A DNA stretch of 64,000 bases, taken from the NCBI GenBank assembly GCA_938007935.1, contig CALLMD010000029.1, positions 17,889-81,888 on the forward strand. Direction: 5' to 3'. The notes beneath the pieces were generated by a model. The model did no database searches, was not told the origin of the DNA, and was given only the letters and a program-made list of their open reading frames with translations. Every line of letters begins with the position of its first letter. Positions within the stretch are counted from its first letter, which is position 1. The DNA is from an uncultured Hellea sp. GTDB lineage: Bacteria > Pseudomonadota > Alphaproteobacteria > Caulobacterales > Maricaulaceae. Below, in pieces: positions 7,732-18,517 of this stretch. The position numbers and the translations under genes are program-made.

Positions 7732-9417
7732 CTACTTCACCTTATGAGCTGTGATTTCAACATGTGTACGTTTGCCTGTATAGGATTTTACAAATTTCTT
7801 GACCTTTGATCTAAGTCTATCCTCAATCAGATCTTCATCCCGACGCGCGCGCGGGGCCATATCTTCAAAGGCGTCCTCAGCAGCATCTGCAGTTAAATCA
7901 ATCATTTCTTCTAAGAGCTGCCCGTCAGGGCCTTCGGGAAATCCTGAGATACGCACCTCAGGCCCACTGATGAGATGGGCTTTGCTGTTGACCACAAGGC
8001 TAACAGAGACATGACCCGCATAGGCCATTTTCTTTCGCAATCTCAGACCTTCATCATTATCTGAAATTATCGCATTGCCGTCTTGATGTAAGCGTCCCGA
8101 AGGCACGATATCAATAACGGCTGGCCCCTTATCTGAGAGCATTATCATTTCGCCATTACGCGGCGCGATTGAGAATTTCGGCGATAAAGATTTTGCGAGC
8201 TTGGCATGCTCGAGCAAATGCCGTCTTTCACCATGCACAGGAACAGCGATTTTTGGGCGCACCCATTTATACATTTGTTTTAATTCTTCGCGGCAAGGAT
8301 GACCAGACACATGTATAGGCCGCATTTTCTCAGTCACAATATCCACGCCGTCATCAGCCAGTGCATTTTGTAGCGCGAAAATGCCGACTTCGTTTCCTGG
8401 AATAATTTTAGATGAAAATATAACCACATCGCCTTTGTGAAATTTCACATTTCGATGCGAGCCATTGGCAATCCTAGACAAAGCTGCGCGCGGTTCACCC
8501 TGACTACCCGTACACAGGTACAGGACATTTGCGGCAGGCATGCTATTGGCCTCGTCCTCAGTCACCAAAGCGCCAACATCTGATAGCATGCCGACGGATT
8601 TAGCTGCCCCCGTCATGCGCTGCATCGACCGTCCAACCAAGCACACACTGCGCTCATTGGCCTTGGCCGCCATCATCACAGATTCAAGCCTTGCAATATT
8701 TGAGGCAAAAGACGCAACAGCGACACCCTTTCCATCATATTCCCCAATGAGCTTTACGAGTTCAGCACGAACGCCCTCTTCACTCCCCGCATAACCGGGC
8801 GAAAACACATTTGTGCTATCGCATATCATCGCCAGAACACCATCATCGCCTATGGCTTTCAGCGCGGCGGCGTCAACAGGTTCGCCGATTTGAGGCGCTT
8901 CATCAATCTTCCAATCACCTGTATGCAAAATCGTACCAAGCTCTGTGCGAATAGCCAAAGCATTGGGCTCAGCAATAGAGTGGGTCATTGTGATAAATTC
9001 AAAATCAAAAGGCCCTAAATCAAACTTTCCTTTCAAGGGCACCTCATGGAGCTCCACATCATCCAAAAGACCAAATTCAGACAATCTATCTTTCACCAAA
9101 TACATAGTGAACGGCGTCGCATAAACGGGGCATCTTAGCTGTGGCCATAAACGGCCGAGCGCGCCCATATGGTCTTCATGGGCATGGGTTAAAATAATGC
9201 CTAACAGATTATCGCGACGCTCAATAATAAATTCGATATCTGGCATAATGATTTCGATACCGGGCGTATCCGCGCCGCCAAATGTGACGCCAATATCAAC
9301 AATCACCCATTTGCGATTGTCTGCTGGCCCAAAGCCGAAAAGGTTGAGGTTCATTCCGATTTCACCACAGCCGCCGAGAGGCAGGAAGACTAGCTCATTT
9401 TTTTTATTATTGGCCAT
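7732..9417 (-). CDS. rnj: Ribonuclease J
   Basis: 561 residues. Metallo-beta-lactamase core with the metal motif THAHEDHMGAL near residue 76, the beta-CASP domain in the middle, a metal-ligand HSIAEPNA and the conserved late motif VHVSGHPCREEL, then an RNase J C-terminal domain. RNase J is a 5' exonuclease and endonuclease that matures rRNA and turns over mRNA. Alphaproteobacteria commonly carry it alongside RNase E. It starts 1 base after the coaX stop, placing it in the same transcript as coaX and birA. Confidence 0.93.
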   Translation of the reverse strand: MANNKKNELVFLPLGGCGEIGMNLNLFGFGPADNRKWVIVDIGVTFGGADTPGIEIIMPDIEFIIERRDNLLGIILTHAHEDHMGALGRLWPQLRCPVYATPFTMYLVKDRLSEFGLLDDVELHEVPLKGKFDLGPFDFEFITMTHSIAEPNALAIRTELGTILHTGDWKIDEAPQIGEPVDAAALKAIGDDGVLAMICDSTNVFSPGYAGSEEGVRAELVKLIGEYDGKGVAVASFASNIARLESVMMAAKANERSVCLVGRSMQRMTGAAKSVGMLSDVGALVTEDEANSMPAANVLYLCTGSQGEPRAALSRIANGSHRNVKFHKGDVVIFSSKIIPGNEVGIFALQNALADDGVDIVTEKMRPIHVSGHPCREELKQMYKWVRPKIAVPVHGERRHLLEHAKLAKSLSPKFSIAPRNGEMIMLSDKGPAVIDIVPSGRLHQDGNAIISDNDEGLRLRKKMAYAGHVSVSLVVNSKAHLISGPEVRISGFPEGPDGQLLEEMIDLTADAAEDAFEDMAPRARRDEDLIEDRLRSKVKKFVKSYTGKRTHVEITAHKVK

Positions 9418-9418
9418 T

Positions 9419-10186
9419 CTATTTATTGAGCTTCCAGATTTCTAAAAGACCATCAATGGTTAGATCACTATCGTAATGCTCAATCGTTTTAGACGCACCT
9501 TCAAATAATGAGGCAACGCCGCCCGTACCAATAACTGTAAATGGACGTTTAGCTTCTTCGATAATACGCTCAACCAAGCCATCAATCAATCCAACGTACC
9601 CCCAGAATATGCCTGACTGCATGGCTGTAACCGTCGAAGTACCTACCACCTTTTCTGGCCGCCGAATTTCAATGCGCGGCAGCTGCGCAGCAGCTTCATG
9701 CAAAGCTCTGACAGATAAATTAATTCCGGGAGAAATAATGCCGCCTTCAAAATAACCATCATCAGATACAATATCAAAGGTCGTCGCGGTGCCACTATCA
9801 ATAATGATGAGATTTCCTTTATAGCGTTTCGTCGCCCCGAGTGCCGTCACAAGACGGTCAGCACCAACTTCCTTGGGGTTAACATTACGAACACCAATTC
9901 CAATTTCTACGCCATCTTCACCAATAATAATCGGCTCGACCTTTAAATGGCGGCGCGATAGATTACGCATATTAAACAAAGATTGAGGAACCACAGTAGA
10001 GATAACGCAGTCAGTAATGTCTTTGAATGTGAGCCCCTGCATCGTCATTAATTGATGAAACCAAACGGCATATTCATCAGCGGTCCGTTTAGCATTGGTC
10101 GCAATACGCCATTCGACAATCCACTTTTTGCCGTCATGGATGGCAAATAAAGTGTTTGTATTACCGGTATCTATCGCGAGTAACAT
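9419..10186 (-). CDS. coaX: Type III pantothenate kinase
   Basis: 255 residues of the ASKHA fold. The phosphate loop [15 protein letters not shown] at residues 2-16, [10 protein letters not shown] around 107-116 and [13 protein letters not shown] around 128-140 are diagnostic for CoaX rather than CoaA. It phosphorylates pantothenate at the start of coenzyme A synthesis in the cytoplasm. The gene abuts birA upstream and rnj downstream, the usual alphaproteobacterial order. Confidence 0.95.
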   Translation of the reverse strand: MLLAIDTGNTNTLFAIHDGKKWIVEWRIATNAKRTADEYAVWFHQLMTMQGLTFKDITDCVISTVVPQSLFNMRNLSRRHLKVEPIIIGEDGVEIGIGVRNVNPKEVGADRLVTALGATKRYKGNLIIIDSGTATTFDIVSDDGYFEGGIISPGINLSVRALHEAAAQLPRIEIRRPEKVVGTSTVTAMQSGIFWGYVGLIDGLVERIIEEAKRPFTVIGTGGVASLFEGASKTIEHYDSDLTIDGLLEIWKLNK

Positions 10187-10960
10187 TTAGGCTCCTTGAT
10201 CGCCAAAGAAGACATCTCCAGCATGCACATCTCTTATCGTGCCATTCTCAAGGCGAACGCGCAACGCTCCATTTTCATCTAAGCCAAGTGCGTGTCCCGA
10301 AAATTTTTCATTAGTCAGGCGCACGATAACGGCTCCGGGGATATTATCTGCCCAACCCAGCCATGCTTGTCTAATAGGGTTAAAACCCTTTTCTAAATAC
10401 ATCTCTCGCCAATAATTAAACCTAGACGATAAAGTCGCCAAGACGGTGTCCGGCCCTGTCAAAATTGGTTCGGGACCGCTCAATAATGAAGGATCGATAT
10501 GGCCCAAGAGATGAGTAGCAGTAGATTCTGTATTTTTGGGATGTGATAGCAAATTTATACCGATACCAACAACAATCCAATCTTTGCCGCCTTCCAATAA
10601 AATACCTGATATTTTTTTTCCATCAACCAAGACATCATTGGGCCATTTCAGTTTTATTTTATCCTCTGCTATGTAAGTCTTCAGCGTCTCAGTAACGGCG
10701 AGCGCCGCTACGAAACTAAACTTCGCGGCGTCATGCGCAGACCCTTCATGTGTGTATAAGCCTGAACAATAAAGATTGCCCGACTTTGAAACCCATTCCC
10801 TTCCGCGTCTACCACGGCCACCCGTTTGACTATTGGCTCTCACCCATAAAGGCCCATATTCGCCCCTATCCGCGAGACGCCGCGCCTCAATATTGGTTGA
10901 ATCGACCTCATCTAAGGTGATAAATTTCAAGCTAGAAAAGGCTTTCTGCTGCCAGCGCAA
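10187..10960 (-). CDS. birA: Biotin--[acetyl-CoA-carboxylase] ligase
   Basis: 257 residues with only the catalytic and small C-terminal domains. TGGRGRRGREW (residues 46-56) is the biotinyl-AMP loop, and KWPNDVLVDGKKISGILLE is the active-site Lys motif. There is no N-terminal DNA-binding domain, so this enzyme attaches biotin to carboxylases but should not repress biotin genes as E. coli BirA does. The TTG at 10960 overlaps the end of nuoN by 29 bases and has AGGGG 4 bases upstream. A second TTG at 10930, just past the nuoN stop, is an alternative start. Confidence 0.92.
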   Translation of the reverse strand: MRWQQKAFSSLKFITLDEVDSTNIEARRLADRGEYGPLWVRANSQTGGRGRRGREWVSKSGNLYCSGLYTHEGSAHDAAKFSFVAALAVTETLKTYIAEDKIKLKWPNDVLVDGKKISGILLEGGKDWIVVGIGINLLSHPKNTESTATHLLGHIDPSLLSGPEPILTGPDTVLATLSSRFNYWREMYLEKGFNPIRQAWLGWADNIPGAVIVRLTNEKFSGHALGLDENGALRVRLENGTIRDVHAGDVFFGDQGA

Positions 10961-12365
10961 TTATCCCCTGCGATCTAACGGCAATAAACGGTAAAATAAG
11001 CAACGGAAATACAAGCAAGACAGATATCGCTGACAATCCACGAAGCGTTTTAGGGGCCTGAACAAATTCATTTTCGGGCTGTTCAAACCACATCGTTTTC
11101 ACAAGCCGCAGATAATAAAAAGCGCCAATAACAGAGGCTATCAACGCCAAGACAACAAGCCATGTTAAATTAGCTTCAACAGCGGGGGCAAATGCAAACC
11201 ATTTGCCAAAGAAGCCAAGCAGAGGCGGAATACCCATGAGCGAGAACATAAAGAGAGATAATATTATCGCCAAACTCTTATTAGACTTGGAGAGTCCAGA
11301 TAGATCTGAGATTTGCTCAACCATCCCATTGCGAATACGCATTTGGAGAATACAGGCAAATATTCCAATGACCGTAATTACATAAATACTCATAAAAATA
11401 AGCATACCTTTGACCCCTGCTACTGTTCCTGCAGCAAGCGGCACCAAAGCATAGCCCATATTCGCAATCGACGAATAAGCCATCAGGCGTTTTACATTGG
11501 TTTGCGCTAAGGCCCCAATTGCGCCGACAAACATTGATAACACCGCAAGCACAATGATGACCTGCTGCCATTGCGTGACGATATCGCCAAATGGCCCAAC
11601 AACGAGACGCGCTATCAAGGCCATAGCGGCAAATTTAGGCGCGGCTGAAAAGAAGCCAGTTACGGGCGTAGGAGAGCCTTCATATACATCAGGTGTCCAC
11701 ATATGAAAAGGCACGGCAGAAATTTTAAAGGCTAATCCACAGAGTAAGAAAACCATACCCGCGATAATACCCGGCGTCGCGCCCTCTGACACGACCTGCG
11801 CAATTCGGTCAAATTCTAGGGAGCCCGTAAAGCCATAAATCAAAGACGAACCATAAAGAAGTAGGCCCGACGAGATTGCGCCGAGAACGAAATATTTAAG
11901 TCCCGCTTCTGATGCTCTTAAGCTATCGCGGTTAAAGGCTGCCATGACGTAAAGCGCCAAGGATTGCAGCTCAATCCCGATATAGAGCGAAAGCAAGCTA
12001 TTGGCTGACACCATAATCGACATACCAAGTACCGCGTAAAGCACGAGAACTGAATACTCATATCTGTCTAATTTTTCCGTCTGGAAATATGACTTAGAGA
12101 ACATGAGCGCAGCAGCCGCTGAAAGCCCCATAAACATGTTCACGTAATGGCTATAATTATCAACGCGCAACGCCCCTTTAAAGGCCTCGCCTGTTGGCTG
12201 TCCTAAAAGAAGACCAATAAAGGCAAAGAGGATTAACAATCCAACGGCGATATAACGCACGATAATTGAACGGTCTTTATCTTTCGAAACGCCAAACCCA
12301 AGAAGTAATGATGCCGTAACAGCCAGCAATAGCTGCGGCGCGAATAATGAAATCGTTTGCAACAT
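10932..12365 (-). CDS. nuoN: NADH-quinone oxidoreductase subunit N
   Basis: 477 residues, about 14 membrane helices. It is one of the three antiporter-like proton channel subunits of complex I; the conserved motif PFHMWTPDVYEGSPTPVTGFFSAAPK (about 219-244) is the family hallmark, with Lys and Glu residues buried in helices. It lies last in the nuo run, 2 bases after nuoM, and overlaps birA. Confidence 0.96.
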   Translation of the reverse strand: MLQTISLFAPQLLLAVTASLLLGFGVSKDKDRSIIVRYIAVGLLILFAFIGLLLGQPTGEAFKGALRVDNYSHYVNMFMGLSAAAALMFSKSYFQTEKLDRYEYSVLVLYAVLGMSIMVSANSLLSLYIGIELQSLALYVMAAFNRDSLRASEAGLKYFVLGAISSGLLLYGSSLIYGFTGSLEFDRIAQVVSEGATPGIIAGMVFLLCGLAFKISAVPFHMWTPDVYEGSPTPVTGFFSAAPKFAAMALIARLVVGPFGDIVTQWQQVIIVLAVLSMFVGAIGALAQTNVKRLMAYSSIANMGYALVPLAAGTVAGVKGMLIFMSIYVITVIGIFACILQMRIRNGMVEQISDLSGLSKSNKSLAIILSLFMFSLMGIPPLLGFFGKWFAFAPAVEANLTWLVVLALIASVIGAFYYLRLVKTMWFEQPENEFVQAPKTLRGLSAISVLLVFPLLILPFIAVRSQGIIALAAESLF

Positions 12366-12367
12366 GG

Positions 12368-13900
12368 CTATTCCCCTCCCGTAGCTGTCGCCGTAGCAAA
12401 ATCAGCAATCAGGTTCTCAACGGAGGCTGAGGTAACATCAGTAATCAAAGCCGGATAAACGCCCAAAACAATTGTCATAATGGCGAGCGGAGCCAAAACA
12501 ATCCATTCGCGGCGTGTCATATCGGCTATTCCCTCTAACTTCTCATTTGTTTGTTCACCAAATATAACTTCACGGTAAAGATGAAGCGCGTACATAGCTG
12601 ACAATATCATGCCGATAGCTGCGCCCGCCGCAATCCAAGGACTAACTTGATAGGCGCCGACCATCGTTAAAATTTCGCCGACGAAACCTGATGTACCGGG
12701 CAAGCCAACATTGGCCATTGTGAAGAGCATGAAGAACGCAGCATAAACTGGCATATGCTTGACGAGCCCGCCATAGAATGAAATCTCGCGCGTATGCATA
12801 CGGTCATAAATCACGCCAACACAGAAGAAGAGCGCGCCAGAAATAACGCCGTGTGACAACATCTGATAAATCCCGCCCTGAATACCTTGAGTATTAAAGG
12901 TGAAAATACCCATGGTCACAAAGCCCATATGCGCGACCGAAGAATAGGCGATTAGCTTTTTGATATCATTTTGGCGATAAGCAACCAATGATGTGTAGAT
13001 AATCGCAATGATCGACATCCAGAATATGATTGGCGCAAGTTCCAGTGAAGCATTTGGAAACATCGGGATAGAGAAGCGTAGGAATCCATAACCGCCAAGC
13101 TTCAACAAAATACCCGCAAGGATAACAGAGCCAGCCGTTGGCGCTTCAACGTGAGCATCAGGTAGCCAGGTATGTACAGGCCACATCGGCATTTTAACCG
13201 CAAAGCTGGCAAAAAATGCAAGCCATAGCCAAGTCTGAGCACCACCTGGTATTTTTAGCTCGCTCATCAAGACTCGCATATCGGTGGTCGGAGAACCTAG
13301 CTGTTGACCGCTATGGCTATATATCCAGAGGATAGCCGCCAGCATCAAGACTGACCCCAATAATGTATAGAGGAAGAACTTGTAGCTCGCATAGACGCGG
13401 TTCTTTCCGCCCCATACCCCGATGATAATAAACATGGGAATAAGAACAGCTTCAAAGAAGAGATAGAATAGAACCAAATCAAGAGCGACAAAGACGCCAA
13501 TCATCAGCGTTTCCAAGACAAGGAAAGCCACCATATATTCCAGCATTCGCGATTTAACCGAGGTCGCACTGGCAATGATACAAAGAGGTGTCAAAAACGC
13601 CGTCAAAAGTATGAATAAGATAGATATCCCATCCACGCCCATGCGGTATTCTATACCGCCTCCGAGCCAAGGATATTCTTCGATGAACTGGAAGCCAGCT
13701 TTGGCGCTATCAAAATCAAAGGTGAGTAAAAGGGATAGTAAGAAAACAACACCCGACACAACCAAGGCAACGCGAGGTGCATTTTTATCAAGCTGTTCTC
13801 TACCTGTCTCGCCCGCGAATTTCGAAATCACCGCTAAGATGAGCGCCCCTACAAGCGGGATGAATGTAATCAAAGATAGAATGGGAATGCTATCAAACAT
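12368..13900 (-). CDS. nuoM: NADH-quinone oxidoreductase subunit M
   Basis: 510 residues, about 14 membrane helices. The sequence around [30 protein letters not shown] carries the conserved Lys and the discontinuous helix of this antiporter-like subunit. [16 protein letters not shown] supplies the conserved Glu in helix 5. It pumps protons in the membrane arm of complex I. It is placed between nuoL and nuoN with 1-2 base gaps, so one polycistronic message is expected. Confidence 0.97.
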   Translation of the reverse strand: MFDSIPILSLITFIPLVGALILAVISKFAGETGREQLDKNAPRVALVVSGVVFLLSLLLTFDFDSAKAGFQFIEEYPWLGGGIEYRMGVDGISILFILLTAFLTPLCIIASATSVKSRMLEYMVAFLVLETLMIGVFVALDLVLFYLFFEAVLIPMFIIIGVWGGKNRVYASYKFFLYTLLGSVLMLAAILWIYSHSGQQLGSPTTDMRVLMSELKIPGGAQTWLWLAFFASFAVKMPMWPVHTWLPDAHVEAPTAGSVILAGILLKLGGYGFLRFSIPMFPNASLELAPIIFWMSIIAIIYTSLVAYRQNDIKKLIAYSSVAHMGFVTMGIFTFNTQGIQGGIYQMLSHGVISGALFFCVGVIYDRMHTREISFYGGLVKHMPVYAAFFMLFTMANVGLPGTSGFVGEILTMVGAYQVSPWIAAGAAIGMILSAMYALHLYREVIFGEQTNEKLEGIADMTRREWIVLAPLAIMTIVLGVYPALITDVTSASVENLIADFATATATGGE

Positions 13901-13901
13901 A

Positions 13902-15989
13902 TCAGCCTCCTACCGTGCGAAAGACAAGGGCGATAATAGCCGCAACACCCAAGAGCATCACAAAGGCATAATGAAAGAGATAGCCTGACTGTAATTTTGA
14001 GAGACGTTTCGCAGCTCCCGCTGTGAAGGCCGCCACCCCATTAGGCCCCAGCCCGTCAATGATTTTAATATCGCCGATCTTCCAGAATAAATCGCCTATG
14101 GCTCTTGCGCCTTTTACAAATGTCGCATCATAAATTTCGTCAATATACCACTTATTGAGCAGGAACTTATAAAGCGGGCTACCGCCAGTTTCTTCAATCG
14201 TTTCGATATGCTGCTCTGCGCCGCGCCCACGCATATACATCATAAAGGCCGTTATGAAGCCTATGACGGAAACAACGAGCGGCAATAAGAGAACCCACCA
14301 TGGATAGCCATGGTACTTGTTAAACAGCCATCCAAACAATCCGCCATGTTTGACCTCATCATGATAGGCATCGCTTGCATGTGATGTCTCTGCGGCGGCA
14401 TAAAGATGTTCAGGTGCCAAAGCTGCATGCTCGCCCGCATGAACTGGTAAAGCGCCATGCCAAAAGTCACCCGCATTGCCCATAAATTTGGAATAGAAAA
14501 TTGCACCAGCCGCAAGCGCGCCAACACTTAACAAGCCTAACGGCACAAGCATTGTCATCGGGCTTTCATGCGCATGATCAAATGTATGCTTGTCACCTCT
14601 ATATTTTCCGTGGAACGTCATAAAGATAAGACGCCAGCTATAAAAACTTGTCATAAGCGCCGCGACAATCCCGACCCAGAATGCAAAGACACCCGCGTTG
14701 GAACCGCCTACAGTCCCAGCGGTATAAGCGGCCTCAATAATCGCATCTTTGGAGAAGAAGCCAGCAAAGCCAATTTTCGTCCCTGGAATACCAATGCCCG
14801 TAATGGCAAGTGTTCCAATAATCATGGCTATATAGGTAAGCGGAACTTTCTTTCTAATACCGCCCATTTTGCGCATGTCTTGCTCATGATGCATCGCGTG
14901 AATGACCGAACCTGCGCAGAGGAATAATAACGCCTTAAAGAAGGCATGGGTAAAGAGGTGAAACATCGCTGCGCTATAGGCGCCAACACCAGCGGCAAAG
15001 AACATATAGCCCAATTGGCTACAGGTTGAATAAGCGATAACGCGCTTAATATCATTTTGCACTAAAGCAACAGTTGCCGCGAAGAAGGCGGTAAACGCGC
15101 CAATGACGGTAATAAATCCAGATGTAATTGGCGCGGCCTCATATATAGCCGATGCACGGCAAACCAAAAAGACCCCAGCCGTCACCATTGTCGCGGCGTG
15201 AATAAGCGCGGAAACGGGCGTAGGCCCTTCCATCGCATCAGGTAGCCAGACATGAAGCAGGAATTGAGCCGATTTACCCATAGCGCCGATAAAGAGAAGC
15301 GCGGCGATCAATTCTATCGCGTCAAATTCCATACCCAAGAATGGGAGTTTACGGTCACTATTTTCGGCAATCGCGCCAAATACGGTATCGAACTCCACAG
15401 AGCCAAAGACGAGGAAAATCGTCATCACGCCTAAAGCTAAGCCAACATCACCCACACGGTTGGTAACAAAGGCTTTGATAGCCGCTGCATTGGCGGACGG
15501 TTTCTTATAATAATACCCAATAAGAAGATATGAGGCGAGGCCCACCCCTTCCCAACCGAAGAACATTTGGATGAAGTTGTTTGATGTCACCAGCATTAAC
15601 ATGGCGAAAGTGAAGAGAGAGAGATAAGCAAAAAAGCGAGGCTTATAATTATCGTCGCTCATATAGCCCCAGCTATAGAGATGCACCAAGGCAGAGACCG
15701 AGTTCACAACAACCAGCATGACGGCGGTTAAGGTATCTATTTTAAAGGCCCAATTGGCTTTCATATTGCCAACATCCATCCATCGAAGGACATTTACATC
15801 AGGTTCTTTGTGACCTCCGCCGATTTTTATGAAGGCGTACCAAGATAGAATAGCGGATAAAAACAACAATCCAGTTGTAATAATCATGGACGGCTTTTCG
15901 CCGAGCTTACCGCCCATAAAGCGGGTTCCAGCAAGGCCTGCGATGATAGCGCCAATAAGCGGCGCAAATACTATGACATGATACAACAC
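13902..15989 (-). CDS. nuoL: NADH-quinone oxidoreductase subunit L
   Basis: 695 residues. The channel core shows [35 protein letters not shown]. The C-terminal third should form the long lateral helix that runs along NuoM and NuoN. A His- and Ala-rich insert near residues 490-550 (many His within a loop before the terminal helices) is longer than in E. coli, but such inserts vary in this class. It is the distal proton-pumping subunit of complex I. Confidence 0.97.
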   Translation of the reverse strand: MLYHVIVFAPLIGAIIAGLAGTRFMGGKLGEKPSMIITTGLLFLSAILSWYAFIKIGGGHKEPDVNVLRWMDVGNMKANWAFKIDTLTAVMLVVVNSVSALVHLYSWGYMSDDNYKPRFFAYLSLFTFAMLMLVTSNNFIQMFFGWEGVGLASYLLIGYYYKKPSANAAAIKAFVTNRVGDVGLALGVMTIFLVFGSVEFDTVFGAIAENSDRKLPFLGMEFDAIELIAALLFIGAMGKSAQFLLHVWLPDAMEGPTPVSALIHAATMVTAGVFLVCRASAIYEAAPITSGFITVIGAFTAFFAATVALVQNDIKRVIAYSTCSQLGYMFFAAGVGAYSAAMFHLFTHAFFKALLFLCAGSVIHAMHHEQDMRKMGGIRKKVPLTYIAMIIGTLAITGIGIPGTKIGFAGFFSKDAIIEAAYTAGTVGGSNAGVFAFWVGIVAALMTSFYSWRLIFMTFHGKYRGDKHTFDHAHESPMTMLVPLGLLSVGALAAGAIFYSKFMGNAGDFWHGALPVHAGEHAALAPEHLYAAAETSHASDAYHDEVKHGGLFGWLFNKYHGYPWWVLLLPLVVSVIGFITAFMMYMRGRGAEQHIETIEETGGSPLYKFLLNKWYIDEIYDATFVKGARAIGDLFWKIGDIKIIDGLGPNGVAAFTAGAAKRLSKLQSGYLFHYAFVMLLGVAAIIALVFRTVGG

Positions 15990-15993
15990 AGCC

Positions 15994-16320
15994 CTAGCCC
16001 TTCATCAAATCAATGTTTTCAACGGCGATGTTTCCGCGGTTTCTGAAATACACAACCAAAATCGCAAGACCGACAGCGGCCTCCGCGGCCGCAACGGTGA
16101 GGATAAACAATGCAAAGACCTGACCTGCCATAGGGTTATTCCCTGCCCCTTCCGCCATATGCGCAGAGAAAGCAACGAAGTTAATATTGACAGCCAACAA
16201 GATAAGCTCAACGCACATCAAAATAATGATGACGTTTTTACGGTTTACGAAAATTCCAAAAACGCCAATCGTGAAAAGAATAGCAGCAACAACCAGATAA
16301 TGTGCAAGACCGATAACCAT
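15994..16320 (-). CDS. nuoK: NADH-quinone oxidoreductase subunit K
   Basis: 108 residues with three membrane helices. [31 protein letters not shown] contains the conserved Glu of the E-channel, and [19 protein letters not shown] the second conserved Glu. It links quinone chemistry to proton pumping. Its ATG overlaps the nuoJ stop codon by one base (TAATG). Confidence 0.97.
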   Translation of the reverse strand: MVIGLAHYLVVAAILFTIGVFGIFVNRKNVIIILMCVELILLAVNINFVAFSAHMAEGAGNNPMAGQVFALFILTVAAAEAAVGLAILVVYFRNRGNIAVENIDLMKG

Positions 16321-16919
16321 TAGCCAATCCCCTGCCCAGGTTCTATGTCCACATGCTCAACACCCGTGGCGCGCGTACGCGCATTTTGCTCAAGAATATT
16401 TTGTTTCCTAACGCCCTCACGCTCACGAAGGGTCAAAACAACCGCGCCAATTAAAGCGACGAGTAAGATAAGGCCTGCGGCTTCAAACATGCCTGCATAT
16501 TCTGTGTAGAGAACTTCGCCAAAGGCTTCGAGGTTAGACACATTAGGGTCACGTTCAACAACCGTTGTTGGCTCCCCTGAAAAATAAGCCGCCCCGACCA
16601 AGAACATTTCAATAAATAAAACGACCCCAACCAAAGCACCTACAGGTAGATATTGCAAAAAGCCTTGTTTCATTTCCACGAAATCAACATCGAGCATCAT
16701 AACCACAAAGAGGAAAAGAACCGCAACCGCGCCGACATAAACCATAACAATCAGGAGCGCTAAAAATTCCGCGCCGAGAAGTATGAAAAGTCCAGCTGCA
16801 CTAAAGAATGTCAGGATAAGATACATCACAGAATGAACAGGGTTTTTGCTAGCGACCACCATAAAGGCAGCCGCGATTGCGACGGCGGCTAGCAAATAAA
16901 ATGAAATGGCTACAAGCAC
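16320..16919 (-). CDS. nuoJ: NADH-quinone oxidoreductase subunit J
   Basis: 199 residues with five membrane helices and a polar C-terminal tail. [55 protein letters not shown] is split here as the typical NuoJ core, including the pi-bulge helix region [17 protein letters not shown]. It follows nuoI after a 30-base gap and overlaps nuoK. Confidence 0.95.
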   Translation of the reverse strand: MLVAISFYLLAAVAIAAAFMVVASKNPVHSVMYLILTFFSAAGLFILLGAEFLALLIVMVYVGAVAVLFLFVVMMLDVDFVEMKQGFLQYLPVGALVGVVLFIEMFLVGAAYFSGEPTTVVERDPNVSNLEAFGEVLYTEYAGMFEAAGLILLVALIGAVVLTLREREGVRKQNILEQNARTRATGVEHVDIEPGQGIG

Positions 16920-16949
16920 TGTTTCGTCTTCCTTCTAATTCGCATCGCC

Positions 16950-17441
16950 CTAGCGATACGGCGCATCCAAAGCTAGGTTTTTAGCAATCAAAGATTCCCA
17001 ACGATCACCATTCTCAAGGAGCTTTTCTTTATCGTAATAAAGCTCTTCACGCGTCTCCGTTGCGAATTCATAATTCGGGCCTTCGACAATGGCGTCAACA
17101 GGGCAAGCTTCTTGGCAAAGACCGCAATAAATACATTTGACCATATCAATGTCGTAACGCGTTGTGCGCCGTGACCCATCAGGGCGCGGCTCAGCTTCAA
17201 TCGTAATGGCTTGCGCGGGGCAAATCGCTTCACAGAGCTTACAAGCAATGCAGCGCTCTTCGCCAGACGGATAACGGCGCAGCGCATGCTCACCCCGAAA
17301 GCGCGGTGATAATGGGCCCTTTTCAAACGGGTAGTTAATCGTAATCTTCGGACGGAAAAAATACTTCATTGCGAGCCAGAAAGCCGATACAAATTCGAGA
17401 AGGAAAATACCGCGAATGGCTTGTTTGATACGTGTCATCAT
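16950..17441 (-). CDS. nuoI: NADH-quinone oxidoreductase subunit I (two 4Fe-4S clusters)
   Basis: 163 residues. Two ferredoxin motifs, [12 protein letters not shown] (about 63-74) and [12 protein letters not shown] (about 102-113), bind clusters N6a and N6b, which carry electrons from NuoG to Nuo[17 protein letters not shown] before the first motif is the alphaproteobacterial form. Its start overlaps the end of nuoH by 4 bases. Confidence 0.97.
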   Translation of the reverse strand: MMTRIKQAIRGIFLLEFVSAFWLAMKYFFRPKITINYPFEKGPLSPRFRGEHALRRYPSGEERCIACKLCEAICPAQAITIEAEPRPDGSRRTTRYDIDMVKCIYCGLCQEACPVDAIVEGPNYEFATETREELYYDKEKLLENGDRWESLIAKNLALDAPYR

Positions 17442-18517
17442 AATTTGTCTCCAAAGAAGACAACCCAGCTAGAAACAAAAATCACTGCGGCGATTGAAAT
17501 TGGGAGAAAAACCTTCCAGCCCAAACGCATGAGCTGATCATAACGGTAACGCGGAACAATCGCCTTCACCATCGCAAACATAAAGAACATGAAAAGGCAT
17601 TTGAGCGTAAACCAAAGTACAGGCGGGATAATTGGATTTTCCCATCCAAAATCAATTGGCGCATGCCAACCGCCTAAGAATAGGATTGTAAACATCGCGC
17701 ACATCAAGGTCATGTTCAGGTACTCACCAAACATGAAAAGAAGATAAGGCGTAGAGGAATATTCGACCATAAATCCGGCTACGAGTTCTGATTCAGCTTC
17801 TGGCAAATCAAACGGTGGCCGGTTTGTCTCTGCAAGCGCGGAGATAAAAAACATCACGCCCATAAAGAACATAATGGGGAATAAAATCAGTGACATTGGC
17901 TTGGAAAAATCGAGCATGAACATATGCCACTGCCAGAAACCGCCGGCTTGCGCGTTGACGATATCACTTAGGTTCATAGACCCGACAAGAAAGATGACGG
18001 TCAGAAGGATAAATCCGATAGACACTTCATAAGAAATCATCTGGGCAGCCGATCTAAGCGCGCCCATAAAGGGATATTTCGAGTTTGAAGCCCAGCCGCC
18101 TATAATGATGCCATAAACACCCAGAGAGGAGATTGCTAAAACGTATAACAAGCCAATATTGATGTTTGACATCACCCAACCCGGCGCAATTGGAACAACG
18201 GCCCAAGCCAAGAAGGCCATAACCAAGGTAATTATCGGCGCGAGGATATATAAACCCTTATCAGAGCCAGACGGAATAATGATTTCTTTGAAAACAAATT
18301 TAAGTAAATCAGCAAAAGATTGCAGCAAGCCAAACGGCCCGACAACATTAGGGCCGCGGCGCATCTGAACAGCCGCCCAGACCTTACGGTCCATCAAAAT
18401 CAAGAAGGCAAGAATAACGGACAGAATAAGGACGAAAGCGCCAACCTGCGCAAGCTTAAGACCAAACCAAGCAAACGGCGTTAAATCAGTCCAGAACTGT
18501 ATCATCTGAGCCGTCAT
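17438..18517 (-). CDS. nuoH: NADH-quinone oxidoreductase subunit H
   Basis: 359 residues, about eight membrane helices. [22 protein letters not shown] and [22 protein letters not shown] (about 230-251) are the hallmark loops that form the quinone chamber with NuoB and NuoD. It overlaps nuoG by one base and nuoI by four, typical of a coupled operon. Confidence 0.97.
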   Translation of the reverse strand: MTAQMIQFWTDLTPFAWFGLKLAQVGAFVLILSVILAFLILMDRKVWAAVQMRRGPNVVGPFGLLQSFADLLKFVFKEIIIPSGSDKGLYILAPIITLVMAFLAWAVVPIAPGWVMSNINIGLLYVLAISSLGVYGIIIGGWASNSKYPFMGALRSAAQMISYEVSIGFILLTVIFLVGSMNLSDIVNAQAGGFWQWHMFMLDFSKPMSLILFPIMFFMGVMFFISALAETNRPPFDLPEAESELVAGFMVEYSSTPYLLFMFGEYLNMTLMCAMFTILFLGGWHAPIDFGWENPIIPPVLWFTLKCLFMFFMFAMVKAIVPRYRYDQLMRLGWKVFLPISIAAVIFVSSWVVFFGDKL